NCBI GenBank assembly: GCA_028274465.1
Contig: CM051456.1
Location: 106,615,348 to 106,679,347 of the forward strand
Direction of reading: 5' to 3'
DNA from: Plantago ovata
Taxonomy: Eukaryota; Streptophyta; Magnoliopsida; Lamiales; Plantaginaceae
DNA length: 64,000 nucleotides
The notes below the pieces were generated by a model. The model saw only the letters and a list, made by a program, of their open reading frames with translations. It searched no databases and had not been told where the DNA came from. Shown one piece after another: positions 25,050 through 36,900 of the stretch. How positions within the stretch are numbered: position 1 is the stretch's first letter; each line of letters begins with the position of its first letter. The position numbers and the translations under genes were made by a program.

Positions 25050-27091
25050 ATGGGCGCGATCGAACCGGGAAACAACCGTAAGGGTCATGAGCTAGGTTTT
25101 GACCAGTGGTTCGATGCATGCGGACTTGAAGAAGAAGACCCGATAGAAAAAGGTATTAACGTAATCTTTGCTCATTACGAAGTTTTCTATCAGGATGGGA
25201 TTGGAAAAAGCGCAGGGTTTGCCAGTCCGTATCAAGGCAACAACAGGTACGTGAACGTGTCAAATCTGTACCAAGGCAGCAACAATCACGGGGACATGAC
25301 AACTCCAAATCAGGGTGACAGGGTGACATACGAGACTGATCCATATGAGGTAACACGTGGTGGTAGAAGCACCTGACGGTAGTTGGAGTTTGAGCAAAAA
25401 GGACTTGGGAAAATCTGAGGAGAAGGTCTACTTTGGACCGAGGTGTCATGCAAGCGACGTCAATGTGGAATGGGCTCGAGGCATGGATTGGTCGCATGTT
25501 TGCCCGACATGCAAAACTGATGTCGATGGTCTTTTTAATGTCATGGGCAAGCTGAAGGAAACCGAATGGTTACCACAACCCAAGTGGGGCCTGGAGGAAC
25601 CATTCAAGGAGGATAACATGATTCGGCTAAACTGGGAGGATGGGCAGTGGAAAATCGAAGAGCCACGAACAGAAACCGAAGTGTCAGACATCTGGAAAAC
25701 TGACATGGAGACAAGAGTTGCAGCATCTGACCAAGTGCTTAAGGACAGATCGCCAGAACCAGAAGACTCAGAAGAGGAACTTAGGGAAATCCGAAAAATG
25801 ATGCGCCTAAGAAAACCAAAGACTTTTGTGGACTATGTTTTGTATGGAACCACTAAAGGGAAAAGAGACTCATCGACTAGGGGTGGAGGCAAAGCTACAA
25901 TTCGCTACATGGGAGTAGGTAGGGACCCCGATGATTTTCTCCTACCGGTGCATCTAGGGTTCCGTCGGCAACCTGTCTGTGTGTTGATTAACAGTGGTGC
26001 TTCATGCAATTTCATCACAGCAGCCTATGTTCGTAGGTATGGGTGGCCATGCGCTGGGCAACCGGTTAACGTGATGGTAATTACTGCTAGTGGACAGACA
26101 CTTGTAAGTCATTGGAGATTCAATGCTGTCAGAATCATGATTCATTGTCGACAATATCATGTGAATCTATACGAGTTGTCTGATTTCCAAACTGAAGAGC
26201 ACGTAGTGCTGGGGGTATACCATGGTTACAGGGCATAGCTCGGTCGTTATGGATGGAAATGCCAAAAGTATCCAGGTAGGGGATGATCGTTGCAACATGC
26301 CATGCTTGGGATTTGAAGAAAGGGCAATAAAGGAAAAGCGACCGTTGAAGGCTAGTTTGGTTGTAGGATGTGGAAGACACTGTAAGGAGGGGTCGAGGGC
26401 AAAACCAGCACCTAGGAAGTGGGAGATGTTAGCAGCAGAACCCATGACTTTTATGGGAATGATTGGGGGAACACAAGTTTCAGTTCTCATCGATTCTGGT
26501 GCGAGTTTGAATTTTGTGTCATCCGATGTCGTGGAATGGCTGGGGTGGCCATGTGGACAAGATACGGTGGGACTGCGGGTGAGGAATGCCGAGGGTGGCA
26601 CAACAAAGGTCGGAGCAATGTATGAATGGGTCAACTTGATGATCCAGTGTAACGACCCGGCCCACTAACGGGCCGAGACCCAGCCCAACGAGCCGGCAAG
26701 GTTACTCATGGGCGCTCTCCGGGGTGATATGCTGGCCCCACAGACCAACACGGGTTCTAAACCGCGCACTTTGTCCTCACTCGTGCGCGCACCGGGAACT
26801 TCCCAGTGGGTCACCCATCCTAGAATTGCTCCAGAGCAAGCACGCTTAACTCTGAAGTTCTTATAGGTGGATTCCCGAAAAGAAAGGTGCACCTTGTTGG
26901 TATGAGTAGCGTTCTCAACCCTTTTAAACTTCTTCTGAAATCTGGGGCGTTACATCCAGCATGTCAACTTTGAGCTCACCGTGCATGCTATGAAGGGGGA
27001 ACAGGAGGACATCACGCTAGGGATGCCTTGGCTTCGTTCAGTGGGACCAGTAATCTTTCACTTTCGCGAGAGGACCATGTCTTTGGTTTGA
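25050..27091 (+). pseudogene. Gag/protease-like coding region of element A, broken
   Basis: Overlapping open frames at 25,050-25,376, 25,357-26,238 and 26,222-26,668, with a continuation at 26,955-27,091 beyond the inserted solo LTR. The second frame starts with a charged region holding CPTC and an acidic Glu-rich patch (about residues 120-155), then a retropepsin-like module whose active-site motif reads NSGAS instead of D(S/T)GA. The third frame carries another retropepsin-like module with intact IDSGAS, followed after the insertion by LGMPWL, the usual C-terminal motif of such proteases. The frames are offset from one another and the second protease is interrupted, so no full protein is made by this copy. 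Confidence 0.7.
26648..26954 (-). mobile_element. Solo LTR of a Cassandra-type element (5S rRNA-derived)
   Basis: 307 bp with TGTAACG...CGTTACA ends, flanked by TCCAG on both sides (26,643-26,647 and 26,955-26,959). On the minus strand it contains a 5S rRNA-like stretch with AGTTAAGCGTGCTTG (box A region) and AGGATGGGTGACC (box C region), followed by CTGGGAAGTT. An LTR containing a 5S rRNA-like pol III promoter is the hallmark of Cassandra terminal-repeat retroelements. Only one LTR is present, so the internal part was lost by LTR recombination. It interrupts the second protease module of element A. Confidence 0.9.
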
Positions 27092-27491
27092 GAAAAGCGT
27101 CTCTGTCGCATTCGAGCTTTAGGGTATGCTGGGAGTAGTCTCACAAAACAGGGTGAGAGGGAGGAGAAGGAGCTCTGCAGTGCTAAATTGAAGGAAGCAC
27201 ATAAAATGCCGATTGTAGGAGAAATAGCTTCAGGGTCTCTTGCGGTAGTTCTGCCTGGACCTGTTACTTCCGAGTTCTTGCACTTAGAAAGTGTCTTTGA
27301 GCCGCATATGAAGCTCAAGGTTGGTCGTGAAACGGTAATGATGCCAGAGGTTGCGGAGCTAATTCAAACTTATGGGGGAGGCGTTATGGAAGTGGTTGAC
27401 AACGGAAGGGGTCCGCTGCTTACGGTGCAAGGCGCAGTGGCGGAAGGAGGCATGAACCTTGAGGACAAGGTTCGTTTCAAGGGCGGACGGA

Positions 27492-27992
27492 TAATCGGAT
27501 CTCGCGGGCTAGGGCCCATGCGGCCGCGGTTCAAGGCCCAAGGTCGGATCGACCGGGGCGGGTGGCTAGGGTATGTGAGAGAGTCATTAATTTGTTTTCC
27601 TTTTTATTTTACATACCTAGTTAGAGTCAGTTAACTTGTTGGTTAAGAATAAGTTAGAAAAAGGATTATAGGACAGATTTACCAAAATCTTACCTATTTC
27701 TACTATATCTCTAGATGGTAGGAACTTGGCCAACAAGTCGTATCTTTACTATTTAAGCATTGTACTTCTTTCATTATTTTTCATAGTTGAACATTGAATT
27801 AGAGTCATAACTCTGGAGCTCCTTAGCTTTCTCGCACGTTAGCGTATTTCGAGGTAATTAACTCTTTAGTTGTTACTTTCGTAGGTAGATTACTCTTTAG
27901 TAGTTTACTTGTCTAGTACGTGATCGTGCTAGAGTTGTTCTTTCTTGCACTTTCTCCATCTCTTTCTATTCCTGGAATCCGAGATCCTAACA
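27492..27992 (+). repeat. 3' LTR of element A
   Basis: 501 bp, matching the 5' LTR with scattered substitutions and a short insertion (ACATACCTAG near 27,611). Confidence 0.9.
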
Positions 27993-27997
27993 TTATG

Positions 27998-30120
27998 CCA
28001 GAGGTTGAATTCTCTGTACCTCATTAATCAGAGCCTCGGAACCATCGTTTGCTTAGTATAAACCTCACTAAAATATAGTAAGAGGTCCGGAAGGCAGCTA
28101 GAGAGAAGACAAGGTACGGAACTGTAATAAGACCTCGAAGAATGTTCTAGATTATACATGAAGGTACACCTAGCTGGGTCTGGGCTAGACCCATTAATGT
28201 GTTGGGCCTACTATAGACACTTGGAGGAATCGACAGGTGTCACAAGAAGATTGGACCGACATAAGAAGCACCAATGCCTATAAAAGATGTATAATTTCCA
28301 AAATCAAGGTATGAACTATTACTACCTACTACACCTAGACAAGGAAGGCCTTAGCCTACAACCTCCTTCAAGTAAAGTCTATATCCGGTTTGATCATACG
28401 GCAAACCGGCATATATAATCACACTAACACACTTGCTTAAGCTTTCTTACAGGTACTTAAGAAGATCATCGTACTTAGAGAAGAAAACCTATACTTAAGG
28501 AAATGGAAGTGACTCAAAGAGAACATCCTTGTTGACGTATTAGTTTGGATTAGTGACCTACTTTAAAGCGTTATACCGGTCTACTAGAAAACACCCGTGA
28601 AGATTGTTTCGAGCTTATTTAGTTTATTGAATTACTAGTGTATAAAAGGTGATTAAGGTGGCCCGGTGGCTTGATAGGATATGCGAGTAGGTGGTTTATT
28701 GATCCCTTGCATTTGGAATTTTCCCCATTCGGTAAATTGTTTCTATTAATCACTCCATCGATTACATTACATGACGCCAAAACAAAATATAATGATGGAG
28801 TAGGTTTAATTAATGTAGACCGTTTCGAAACAATCATAGTTGCATACCTTTTCTTTTTTTTGTAATCAGTTTACTACTAAAACAATATTTGAGTTTCTTT
28901 TGAAACGGTACTATTGATTTAATTAGCTAAATATAATTGCTTTAAAATTTTGGCAAACCAAATGAAAATTCTTGATTCTCCTTCGTTAATCTTTATTTTC
29001 GAAATATAACGAAACATGCGAAAAGAAACTATATAATATACATAATCTCGTACGTGTAGCTGAAAATATGTCCATAATCTCTCAGTAGCTAAAGGTATGT
29101 TATGTAATTTCATTATGGCTGGGTGTACACATGATTATCTAATTCATTAAACAAAAAGACCTGATTAATTAACCTTACCTTAATATGATGCTGCTCTTTT
29201 TTGTTTTTCTTTTGATATTTTTATTGTTTATATTAAAGACCTTCAGATTGATGGAGGATAATCAACAACTCGATCATTAGACTAATGAGTTGAATAATGG
29301 ATAATTATTTGACTATTCGATTAAATCATTAGCTAATTATATACTGCATGTATGATATATTGTAATGACGACAGACTAAGAGGACCATGATTAATTTTTT
29401 CCAATGTCTTAATCCTAATTGCCAAGTTTCATAAATTAGACTCATAAATATTACTATATTATATCATCAGTGGGCCTTATCCTTCCGGGTGAGTGAGTAT
29501 ATTCTTTTGTCATTTGCCTCTTAAGATTTCCGGCAGCTTGACTTTGCAACAGAATCTTCGACATGAAATCTTAGCCCTTCTCAAACATGCCCGTTCCGTG
29601 TGCTACAATTTATTGAATTAAACGTAATGTCCTGAACCAGGCCTCAAAATGATGACTGAAATTATTTTTGAAGTTTAGTAGTTTAGTATTGTTTGTGAAA
29701 AAAAACTAGTGTAGGACTTTAGTTGCATTAGTTTAAATAGTTTAGTATGATTCATTTATTTGTGTAATTTTCTCTATAAGGAGAAAAACATTAATTGAAG
29801 TGTTATATGCCGGATGTAGATTCTAAACAGTATTATTTCTTCTACATAAAATTGTTGAATCATACATATGCCATCATTAATTAATTAGTTAATTAATTAA
29901 AATTATCTACGTACAGGTGCTTACATGTTTAAAAAACAGCCCATGGAAAGTAGCCAGATACGCAGCAATTAAATTTGGTTCGGTAAACATCATTTTCATA
30001 CATGAACCAAACCTAATCCATCAATCCTGGATATAAATAGCTTCTGGCCTCCTGCTATCTTGAAAATAGTTGGTAGCTAGCGCCCACGCTAAATACATGC
30101 TCAAACTCATTACTGTACCA
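27998..30120. other. Intergenic, possibly an old LTR remnant at the left
   Basis: 28,000-28,560 has an LTR-like flavour: TGGGCCTAC and GGGCTAGACCC words, a TATA-like TATAAAAG at about 28,279, then C/T-rich transcribed-looking sequence. No second copy or primer site is visible, so I do not call an element. The opposed frames at 28,619-28,865 are not supported. From 28,870 to 30,120 nothing recognisable is seen. Confidence 0.4.
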
Positions 30121-30579
30121 TCTAATAATAATAATAATAATAGTCGAATAAGGAGATATTGTACCTCACTCTTTCAATTTTTAATTTTTCTCCAATTTAA
30201 CATTTTTTTCTCATTTAAAAAAAAACAATTTTAAACCCGTTTTGCGATTTTTTAATCCTTTTATTAGTCACAAAAAAACAACATATAACCACGATAACAA
30301 TATAGGAATAAATTATTGAGTGAACATTAACAAAAAAAATTTAACAAGAAGAACGCTTCGCGCACGTGTAACGTCATAAAAAAAACGTATAACAATATAA
30401 GAATAAATTATTGAGTGAACATTAACAAAAAAAATTTAACAAGAAGAACGCTTTGCGCACGTGTAACGTCATAAAAAAAAAAACTTATAACAATATAAGA
30501 ATAAATTATTGAGTGAACATTAAAAAAAAGTTTAACAAGAAGAACGCTTCGCACGTATAGCGTGCGACGCAAGTACTAG
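30121..30579 (+). mobile_element. Miniature non-autonomous Helitron
   Basis: Ends in CTAG (30,576-30,579) followed by T, with a hairpin CGCACG/CGTGCG (30,550-30,555 and 30,561-30,566) 9 bases before it. A candidate 5' end TCTAATAATAATAATAATAG follows A at 30,120 and leads into AAGGAG, resembling the 5' end of the large Helitron (TCTACTTATACTTTAAAGGA). The 459-bp body has no gene and consists largely of a triplicated unit. The 3' end is the firmer of the two. Confidence 0.65.
30296..30550. repeat. Triplicated unit of about 95 bp
   Basis: Three successive copies starting AACAATATA(A/G)GAATAAATTA at 30,296, 30,391 and 30,489, each running through AACAAGAAGAACGCTT(C/T)GC. The last copy is shorter and runs into the terminal hairpin. 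Confidence 0.9.
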
Positions 30580-30735
30580 TATATTTATATATGGTAGAAT
30601 ATGTTGTAAAAAGATTTGAATTGAATTAAAATGAATTTATTTACGTATAAAAACCAAAAAGGTGATGGATCCAACCTCTACGAGGCTCAGTCGCGGTCCA
30701 TTGGTGGAAAGATTATGGACTATTCTTCTAAATTA

Positions 30736-30906
30736 CTTCCTCCGCTTTTTGTATAAATTTTCCATTTGATTTTCAAACTTTTATTAGTTTTCGTTTGACT
30801 CCGAATTAATCATAAATCGTACCGGGACGTTTATACAATTCGGAGTCAAACGGAGGCTAAAAACATTAACAAATCAAATGAGAAAATTATACAGGGACGG
30901 AGTAAG
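30736..30906. mobile_element. Stowaway-like MITE
   Basis: Starts CTTCCTCCG and ends CGGAGTAAG, with TA on both sides (30,734-30,735 and 30,907-30,908). The arms are complementary over much of their length (TTGTATAAATTTTCC against AATTATACAGGG, and TTTGACTCCGAATT against AATTCGGAGTCAAA). The TA duplication and CTCC-type ends are the Stowaway signature. Confidence 0.8.
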
Positions 30907-31263
30907 TATATTCTTATTTTCTATTAATATCTTTTTACCTTTTAATTGTATATTATTTATTTAATTATCTAGTTGTTATCAAGTTAGGGTTATGATTTAT
31001 TCTTCTCTAGTTCAGCTATTAATTAAGTTAGGCTTAGGCAGTAAATATCAATTTTAGGCAGTTCAGAAGCACACACAGTAAATATCAATTTTATGCAGTT
31101 TAGAAACTAAATCGGCGTTGTTTTTACCTGATTCACGTCCATATAAGCTATTTTGGCTGATTTGTAAAGTGCGTGTTTTGCTTCCTTTCTCTCTCGATCG
31201 ATCAAATATCGCCGGAAAGGGTTTGTCCTTGATCCATTAGTAGTTGCCTAGTTGGGATGTTAT

Positions 31264-31390
31264 ATAGACCAACATATAGATTGAGTGGTAAGAGTGTTGA
31301 AATATATAGCACATAAAACGTTGGAGGTTTGAACCTTCATGGATGCATAAAATTAGTATAACTGTATTTGTATTTGAGGTTATAAAATGG
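31264..31390 (+). mobile_element. Possible SINE head
   Basis: 31,276-31,296 reads like a degenerate box A (TAGATTGAGTGGTAAGAG) and about 60 bases later GGAGGTTTGAACCTT resembles box B. It does not fold as a full tRNA, and no clear target duplication was found. Confidence 0.35.
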
Positions 31391-31762
31391 CAAGTAAGTA
31401 GTGTTGGAGTATCCGTAAGCCGTAGGGTATATATAGTTAAATTTGATGTTTAAAAAATAATACCAACATACTAGTATATGTTAATCGAGGATAATACTAC
31501 TAGTGTGTTACTGTTAGTAGATTTATGAATGTTTTCCAGAAGCAACCCTACCGTATTGAATTGAATTCTAACCTTTTATATTTTCCCAACTTTTTCTAAT
31601 CTAGTCAAACAATTAGTAGCGGTATATATATATTCTGCCATTTAAGTCCTTCATGATCCATGTTACCCACTTCAAATTAATGTACATCCCGCTGTACAAT
31701 ACAGTTCATTCTATAACTTTAATTTGACTATTGTTTTTTTAATGTTGTTATTATTGGTATTA

Positions 31763-31927
31763 AAAAAAAAAAAAAACAAAATAGATACTATTCCATCAGA
31801 GCATAGCAGTTAAGTACAGACCGGCCTCAAACGGGCTTTTCTACGCAAAGTAACTACACCAAGTTCATCCTGATTAACTACACACTGCAACCATTCCGGG
31901 CAAAGGTCGAAAACCAAAAGGGAATGG
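31763..31927 (-). mobile_element. Small retroposon with 17-bp target duplication
   Basis: The same 17 bases, TGTTATTATTGGTATTA, lie at 31,746-31,762 and 31,928-31,944. Between them is a 165-bp insert that starts with an A run on the plus strand, that is, ends with a T run when read on the minus strand. A long duplication and homopolymer tail indicate target-primed retroposition. The T tail on the sense strand would suit an Au-type SINE, but I could not place pol III boxes firmly. Confidence 0.65.
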
Positions 31928-31944
31928 TGTTATTATTGGTATTA

Positions 31945-33052
31945 TGATCATTATTAATTCTTCTTTCTTAAAATTAATCTGATATGTTTAGCTATGGGAG
32001 AATTAATATAATGACTACCATTCCGCATCTTTCAACAGTTTGAACTTTGGAATCGGAGAGCTGGATTTCTATTATGGTATCAGAGACATCTGGCTCAACT
32101 CCGCTTGAGTTACGAATCTCATCATAGGTAAACAACGTCCCATATTAAATTTTACTCGATTGACCGCCTCAAATAGGTTGAAATTAATCGACCAAGTACG
32201 GGAGAGATTCAGAATAATAATTTGATTAAATCAAAACTTACCGTTTTGAGTTTGAGGTATTTGGTAGTGAGTTAAAAATTTATTATGAAAGGTTGAAATG
32301 AGTTAACATAACTGAAATTGAAAGATTGAAAGCAAAATGTTTAAATCAAGTGTATACTGCTTAAACGAAGCTCCTTGGAACCTGGATCCTGTCGATGTAA
32401 GTTGGATACAAACATGCATACAGTTTTTAATATGTTTGTCATATAACAAATTCTTCACCGTTTAATTTTAAAATGACATAATCACAAATTCTGATCCCAT
32501 AGAATTTAAACATGTCATCAAGCTAAGGACGATATTTATCTCTTTAACCAACCAATTAATACAACTGCCAACCCTTACGTGCTATTCGCAAGTATTATTG
32601 TTTAATCGAGAATAATTGAACAAATTGTAAGAGTAGAGACACAAATATCCCTTGTGGTCTTTGAAGTCAACTCCTAATAAAAGGAAAACATTCATGAAAT
32701 TTCTAACAGAACGTACCAAACAAGTTATATTCTTTTTACTTAAAAATACTAAAAAAAGTGAAGGATGATTATTTATTCACAAATTACATCCCAAAAAATA
32801 GAGAAAATGAAAATTAAACCAAGGATTTGTTGTGGGTTCTCTTCTCAGAAGCTTTCCTCTCTAATAACACAATGCAGAAGATGAACACATTCTTGGAAAA
32901 AAAGAAAACAAGAAAGAGAAAGAAAAAAAAATAGAACTCTTTTTTTTTTTTTTTCCCGCGAAAATCTCCAGGTTCCATAAAGGCATCATCCATACCCCAC
33001 CAAACAATAATTTCCCAATCCTTAATTTGTGTTTCCTTGACAAAGACTATTA
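31945..33052. other. Intergenic, nothing recognised
   Basis: No gene supported. 32,073-32,096 (TATGGTATCAGAGACATCTGGC) resembles a Met-tRNA primer-binding site and may be a relic of an LTR element. Confidence 0.45.
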
Positions 33053-33947
33053 CATCATCATCATCATCATCATCATTCCCAGATTTGTTAAATCAAGAAT
33101 TTCTCTCTCTGTCTCTGTCTCTGTCTCTGTCTGTATCTGTGTGTTTATTCATTTGTTAATTAGGTGTCCTACAATCCATTTGTAAAGAATTGGAGTAGTA
33201 GTTAGATGGGGGGTTTCTCTTGAAGGGCTCTGGTTGTATTAACGTGTCCTACAGGAGAGAAGAAACAGCTCCTTAAAAGTCAACAATGAGGAGAAATGGA
33301 GATGATAAATTGATTTGATTTGAGGGAAGACAAATTTCCAAATAACCCCATGTAAGCCCCAAAAAAAGAAAACAAGAAATTTCCATGTCCTTACTTTCTT
33401 CTTTTCATATTTCCACATTTCTTTCTTTCTTTGTCCGCAAGAAGTAAAGTTTGGGCTCAAGAGTCAAGTAATTTCCTTTATGGGTGTGTGGCATTATTGT
33501 ATATCAGTACAAAGATTGGAGCTTTTTGAGGTTTAAAGGGTGGGGGAATCTTTGTCTGGAAATCTTGGTCACAGTATCATTCTTTTCTGTGTTTACTGCT
33601 AGTACTGGAATTGTTGTTCTTCAACTTCTTTCTCTCTGTTGCACAAGTATTATTATATTATTATTTGGACAACTGGGTTTTTGTTGAGTTGTTGGGGTTG
33701 AGGCCTATCTCTTGGGGTTGTTTTGTTTTGCTTGGGTTTGTCTGGTGAATATATTACTTTAATACCTGGTGGTTGGGGGCAAAAAGAGGTTCTGTTTATT
33801 TTTTTTTTCTTTCAAAATAGTTACCTTTTCTCTTTCTGGGTATTTGGTGGAGGAGAAATATAAAGGACTTATGTTGTGTGCTGCTGCACTTGAGAGTTTT
33901 GAGTGCTACTACAAGAACAACAGGTGCAAGTCAAGGTTGGAGGAGAT
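33053..33947 (+). promoter_or_regulatory. Promoter and 5' leader region of the P4-ATPase gene
   Basis: Upstream of the flippase ATG lie an ATC microsatellite (about 33,053-33,076), a TCTCTG/TCTGTC pyrimidine repeat (about 33,103-33,135) and a long T/G-rich leader. Pyrimidine-rich tracts near plant transcription starts are common, but the start site cannot be placed. A leader intron is possible. Confidence 0.4.
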
Positions 33948-36900
33948 ATGGGTAAAAGATGTTCAGAGATGAAAACTAAGGGTAAAAAGAGGAAGTTTCT
34001 ATTGAGCAAGATCTACTCATTTCAATGTAGGAAAGGATTGTCGAGAGATGATGACCATTCGCGGATAGGGAGGCCGGGTTATTCCAGGGTTGTGTATTGT
34101 AATGAGCCATGTGGTTTGGAGGCAAGTAGTAGGCACTATGCTCCAAATTATGTTAGGAGTACAAAATACACAGCTTCAACTTTCATCCCCAAGTCTCTGT
34201 TTGAGCAGTTCAGAAGAGTTGCTAATTTTTATTTCCTTGTTACTGGTATCTTATCTTTCACTTCCCTTCGGCCTTATAACTCTGTTAGTGCTATTATTCC
34301 TCTGGTTATAGTCATTGGTGCTAGCATGGTTAAAGAAGGTATTGAAGACTGGCGTCGAAAACAACAGGTACTTAATTTTCATGGTTGTTTATGTTGTTGT
34401 TATGTATGTATGTATGTATGTCTTTATTTTGCTTTGTCTGTCTTAAATATTATGAGGCCAAAACTTTGAAGTGAAATATACATTTACACCATAGAAAAGA
34501 AAAAGAAATGAAGGTGTTTGTGTCAAGTATTTGTTTTACATGTTGTGCCTTTTATACAGCTGGGAACTAGGAAGAAATAATCTGACTCCTTATGATTAGA
34601 TTTTTCAGATTAAATTCTTTTTTTTGTATTGAAGCTTGGTAGAACTGTGATGGGATATCTTGTGTAGCTTTCATATATGATTTTTCCTTGAACACAGCTG
34701 AGATACTGAAGGAAAATAATATTGACATCCTATGATCCTGTTTTTGGTTATATAATATCTTTTGATTGAAGTCTTGACTTTATGTTAGAACTAGTTGTTA
34801 GGACTATGATGACCTTGTGTAAATCTTTTTCTTTTTTTTTTTTTTGACCAAATTTTAGGATATTGAGATGAATAATAGAATGGTGAAGGTGCATGAACGT
34901 AGTGGAGTTTTCAAACAGACCGAATGGAAAAATCTGAAAGTAGGCGACATAGTTAAAGTGGAGAAGGATGAATTCTTTCCTGCTGATTTAGTTTTACTTG
35001 CCTCTAGTTATGAAGATGCTGTATGTTATGTTGAGACCATGAATCTTGACGGAGAGACAAATTTGAAACTCAAACAAGCGTTGGAAGTGACTTCGTCATT
35101 AAATGAGGATTCGGATCTCACAGATTTCAGAGCCGTTGTTAAATGTGAAGATCCTAATGCTAATTTGTATACTTTTGTTGGAAGCATGGAATTCAAAGAT
35201 CAGCAATATCCCCTTTCTCCTCAGCAGTTGCTTCTTAGAGACTCTAAGTTACGGAACACGGACTTCATATATGGAGCAGTTATCTTTACTGGACACGACA
35301 CAAAAGTTATCCAAAATTCTACTGATCCTCCTTCCAAAAGAAGCAAAATCGAGAAGAAAATGGATAGAGTAATTTACCTTCTGTTCGGTCTTTTGTTCTT
35401 AATTGCTTTTGTTGGATCAGTTTCTTTCGGTATAGCAACGAGAGATGACTTGGAGGGAGGAGAAGTCCGTTGGTATCTTAGACCAGATGCTGCAAATATT
35501 TTCTTCGATCCAAGTAGAGCTCCAATGGCAGCTGTATATCATTTCTTAACTGCCTTGGTGCTTTACGCCTACTTGATCCCAATTTCTCTATATGTCTCCA
35601 TTGAAATTGTAAAAGTGCTTCAGAGCATTTTTATCAATCAAGATGTTAACATGTATTATGAGGAAGCGGACAAGCCGGCTCGGGCACGAACCTCTAATCT
35701 GAACGAGGAGCTCGGTCAGGTTGACACGATACTCTCAGACAAAACCGGAACTTTGACTTGTAATTCGATGGAGTTCATTAAATGCTCGGTCGCAGGTACT
35801 GCTTATGGGTCTGGTGTCACAGAAATCGAAAAGGCTATGGCTAAAAGAAATGGCTTTCCGATGACTGACAAGGAAAATGCGGGTAATTTAATGTCTAGCC
35901 CCGGGAAGTCATTTGTGAAAGGTTTCAATTTCGATGATGGCAGAATTATGAATGGAAATTGGGTGAATGAGGTGAACTGGGATGTTATTCAGAAGTTTTT
36001 TCAGTTATTGGCAATATGTCATACGGCTATACCTGATGTTGATGAGAATACTGAAACAGTAACTTATGAAGCTGAATCACCTGATGAAGCTGCTTTTGTA
36101 ATTGCTGCCAGAGAACTTGGTTTTGAATTCTTCAAAAGGACACAAACCAGTGTCTCTGTGTATGAGTTGAACCCTGCTTCTGGCAAAAGAGTCGAAAGGT
36201 CAGTATATTTTATTTGTCTATTTCATAGTTTCTTGTTTTGAGTATCGTGAAGTTTGCTTTAGTAAGTGCTTCTAACATCAGGATTCTTGTGTAGTTAGTT
36301 ATATCTAATTGTATAAAGGCTAATAGGTTTCCATGTTTTAGGAGAAGGTGCAACCATAAGGAGTGTATGAATAATCTGTTTGAGGGGATTGTTTGCACTT
36401 TTCATATTTTCTCTTAAAATTAGTGTGATTTGCATTTCGAACTAAGGGAGTTTCCTTATAAATACTTGTCGCTGCATTTAATTCTTGTTGTATTGATGAC
36501 CTTTGAGAGATACTAGCACTAAGACATCCTTGTTTTGGCTAAAACCCCTCTGTTTTTGTCCCTCATGCAGATCATACCAGCTCTTAAATGTTTTAGAGTT
36601 CGACAGTTCAAGAAAGAGAATGTCCGTGATTGTAAGGGATGAAGAAGGGAAGCTGCTATTACTCTGTAAAGGTGCTGACAGGTTTGTTATATTCCAACTT
36701 ACACCTTTGGAAGCTGAAATCTGCTTGAGTCAAACAATTTTGTTGAGAAATCTAATTTGGACTGATTCAGTGTCATGTTCGAGAGGCTTGGCACAAATGG
36801 AAGGGTTTATGAAGAAGCAACAAGAGATCATGTAAACAACTATGCTGATGCGGGTTTAAGAACCTTGATACTTGCTTATCGTGAACTTGGTGAAGAAGAA

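Larger units (their letters stand above)
24154..27992 (+). mobile_element. Non-autonomous LTR retroelement A with protease-like modules
   Basis: Two LTRs (24,154-24,645 and 27,492-27,992) share nearly the same sequence and end AGATCCTAACA. TTATG flanks both sides (24,149-24,153 and 27,993-27,997), a perfect 5-bp duplication. Right after the 5' LTR, 24,648-24,667 reads TGGCATCTAGAGCCAGGTTT, a slightly altered initiator-Met tRNA primer site. The purine-rich AAGGGCGGACGGA precedes the 3' LTR as a weak polypurine tract. The interior encodes gag-like and protease-like frames but no reverse transcriptase, RNase H or integrase. A frame at 27,188-27,634 runs into the 3' LTR and has no known domain. 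The original TG start of the LTR has mutated to TA in both copies. Confidence 0.9.

Noticed and set aside
26760..26880. A 5S rRNA gene on the minus strand
   Set aside because: The match is partial and diverged, and it lies inside a 307-bp unit with TGT...ACA ends and a TCCAG duplication, so it is a retroelement LTR.
28619..28865. Opposed 64-72 aa frames
   Set aside because: Both strands are open by chance over the same bases and neither has a recognisable domain.
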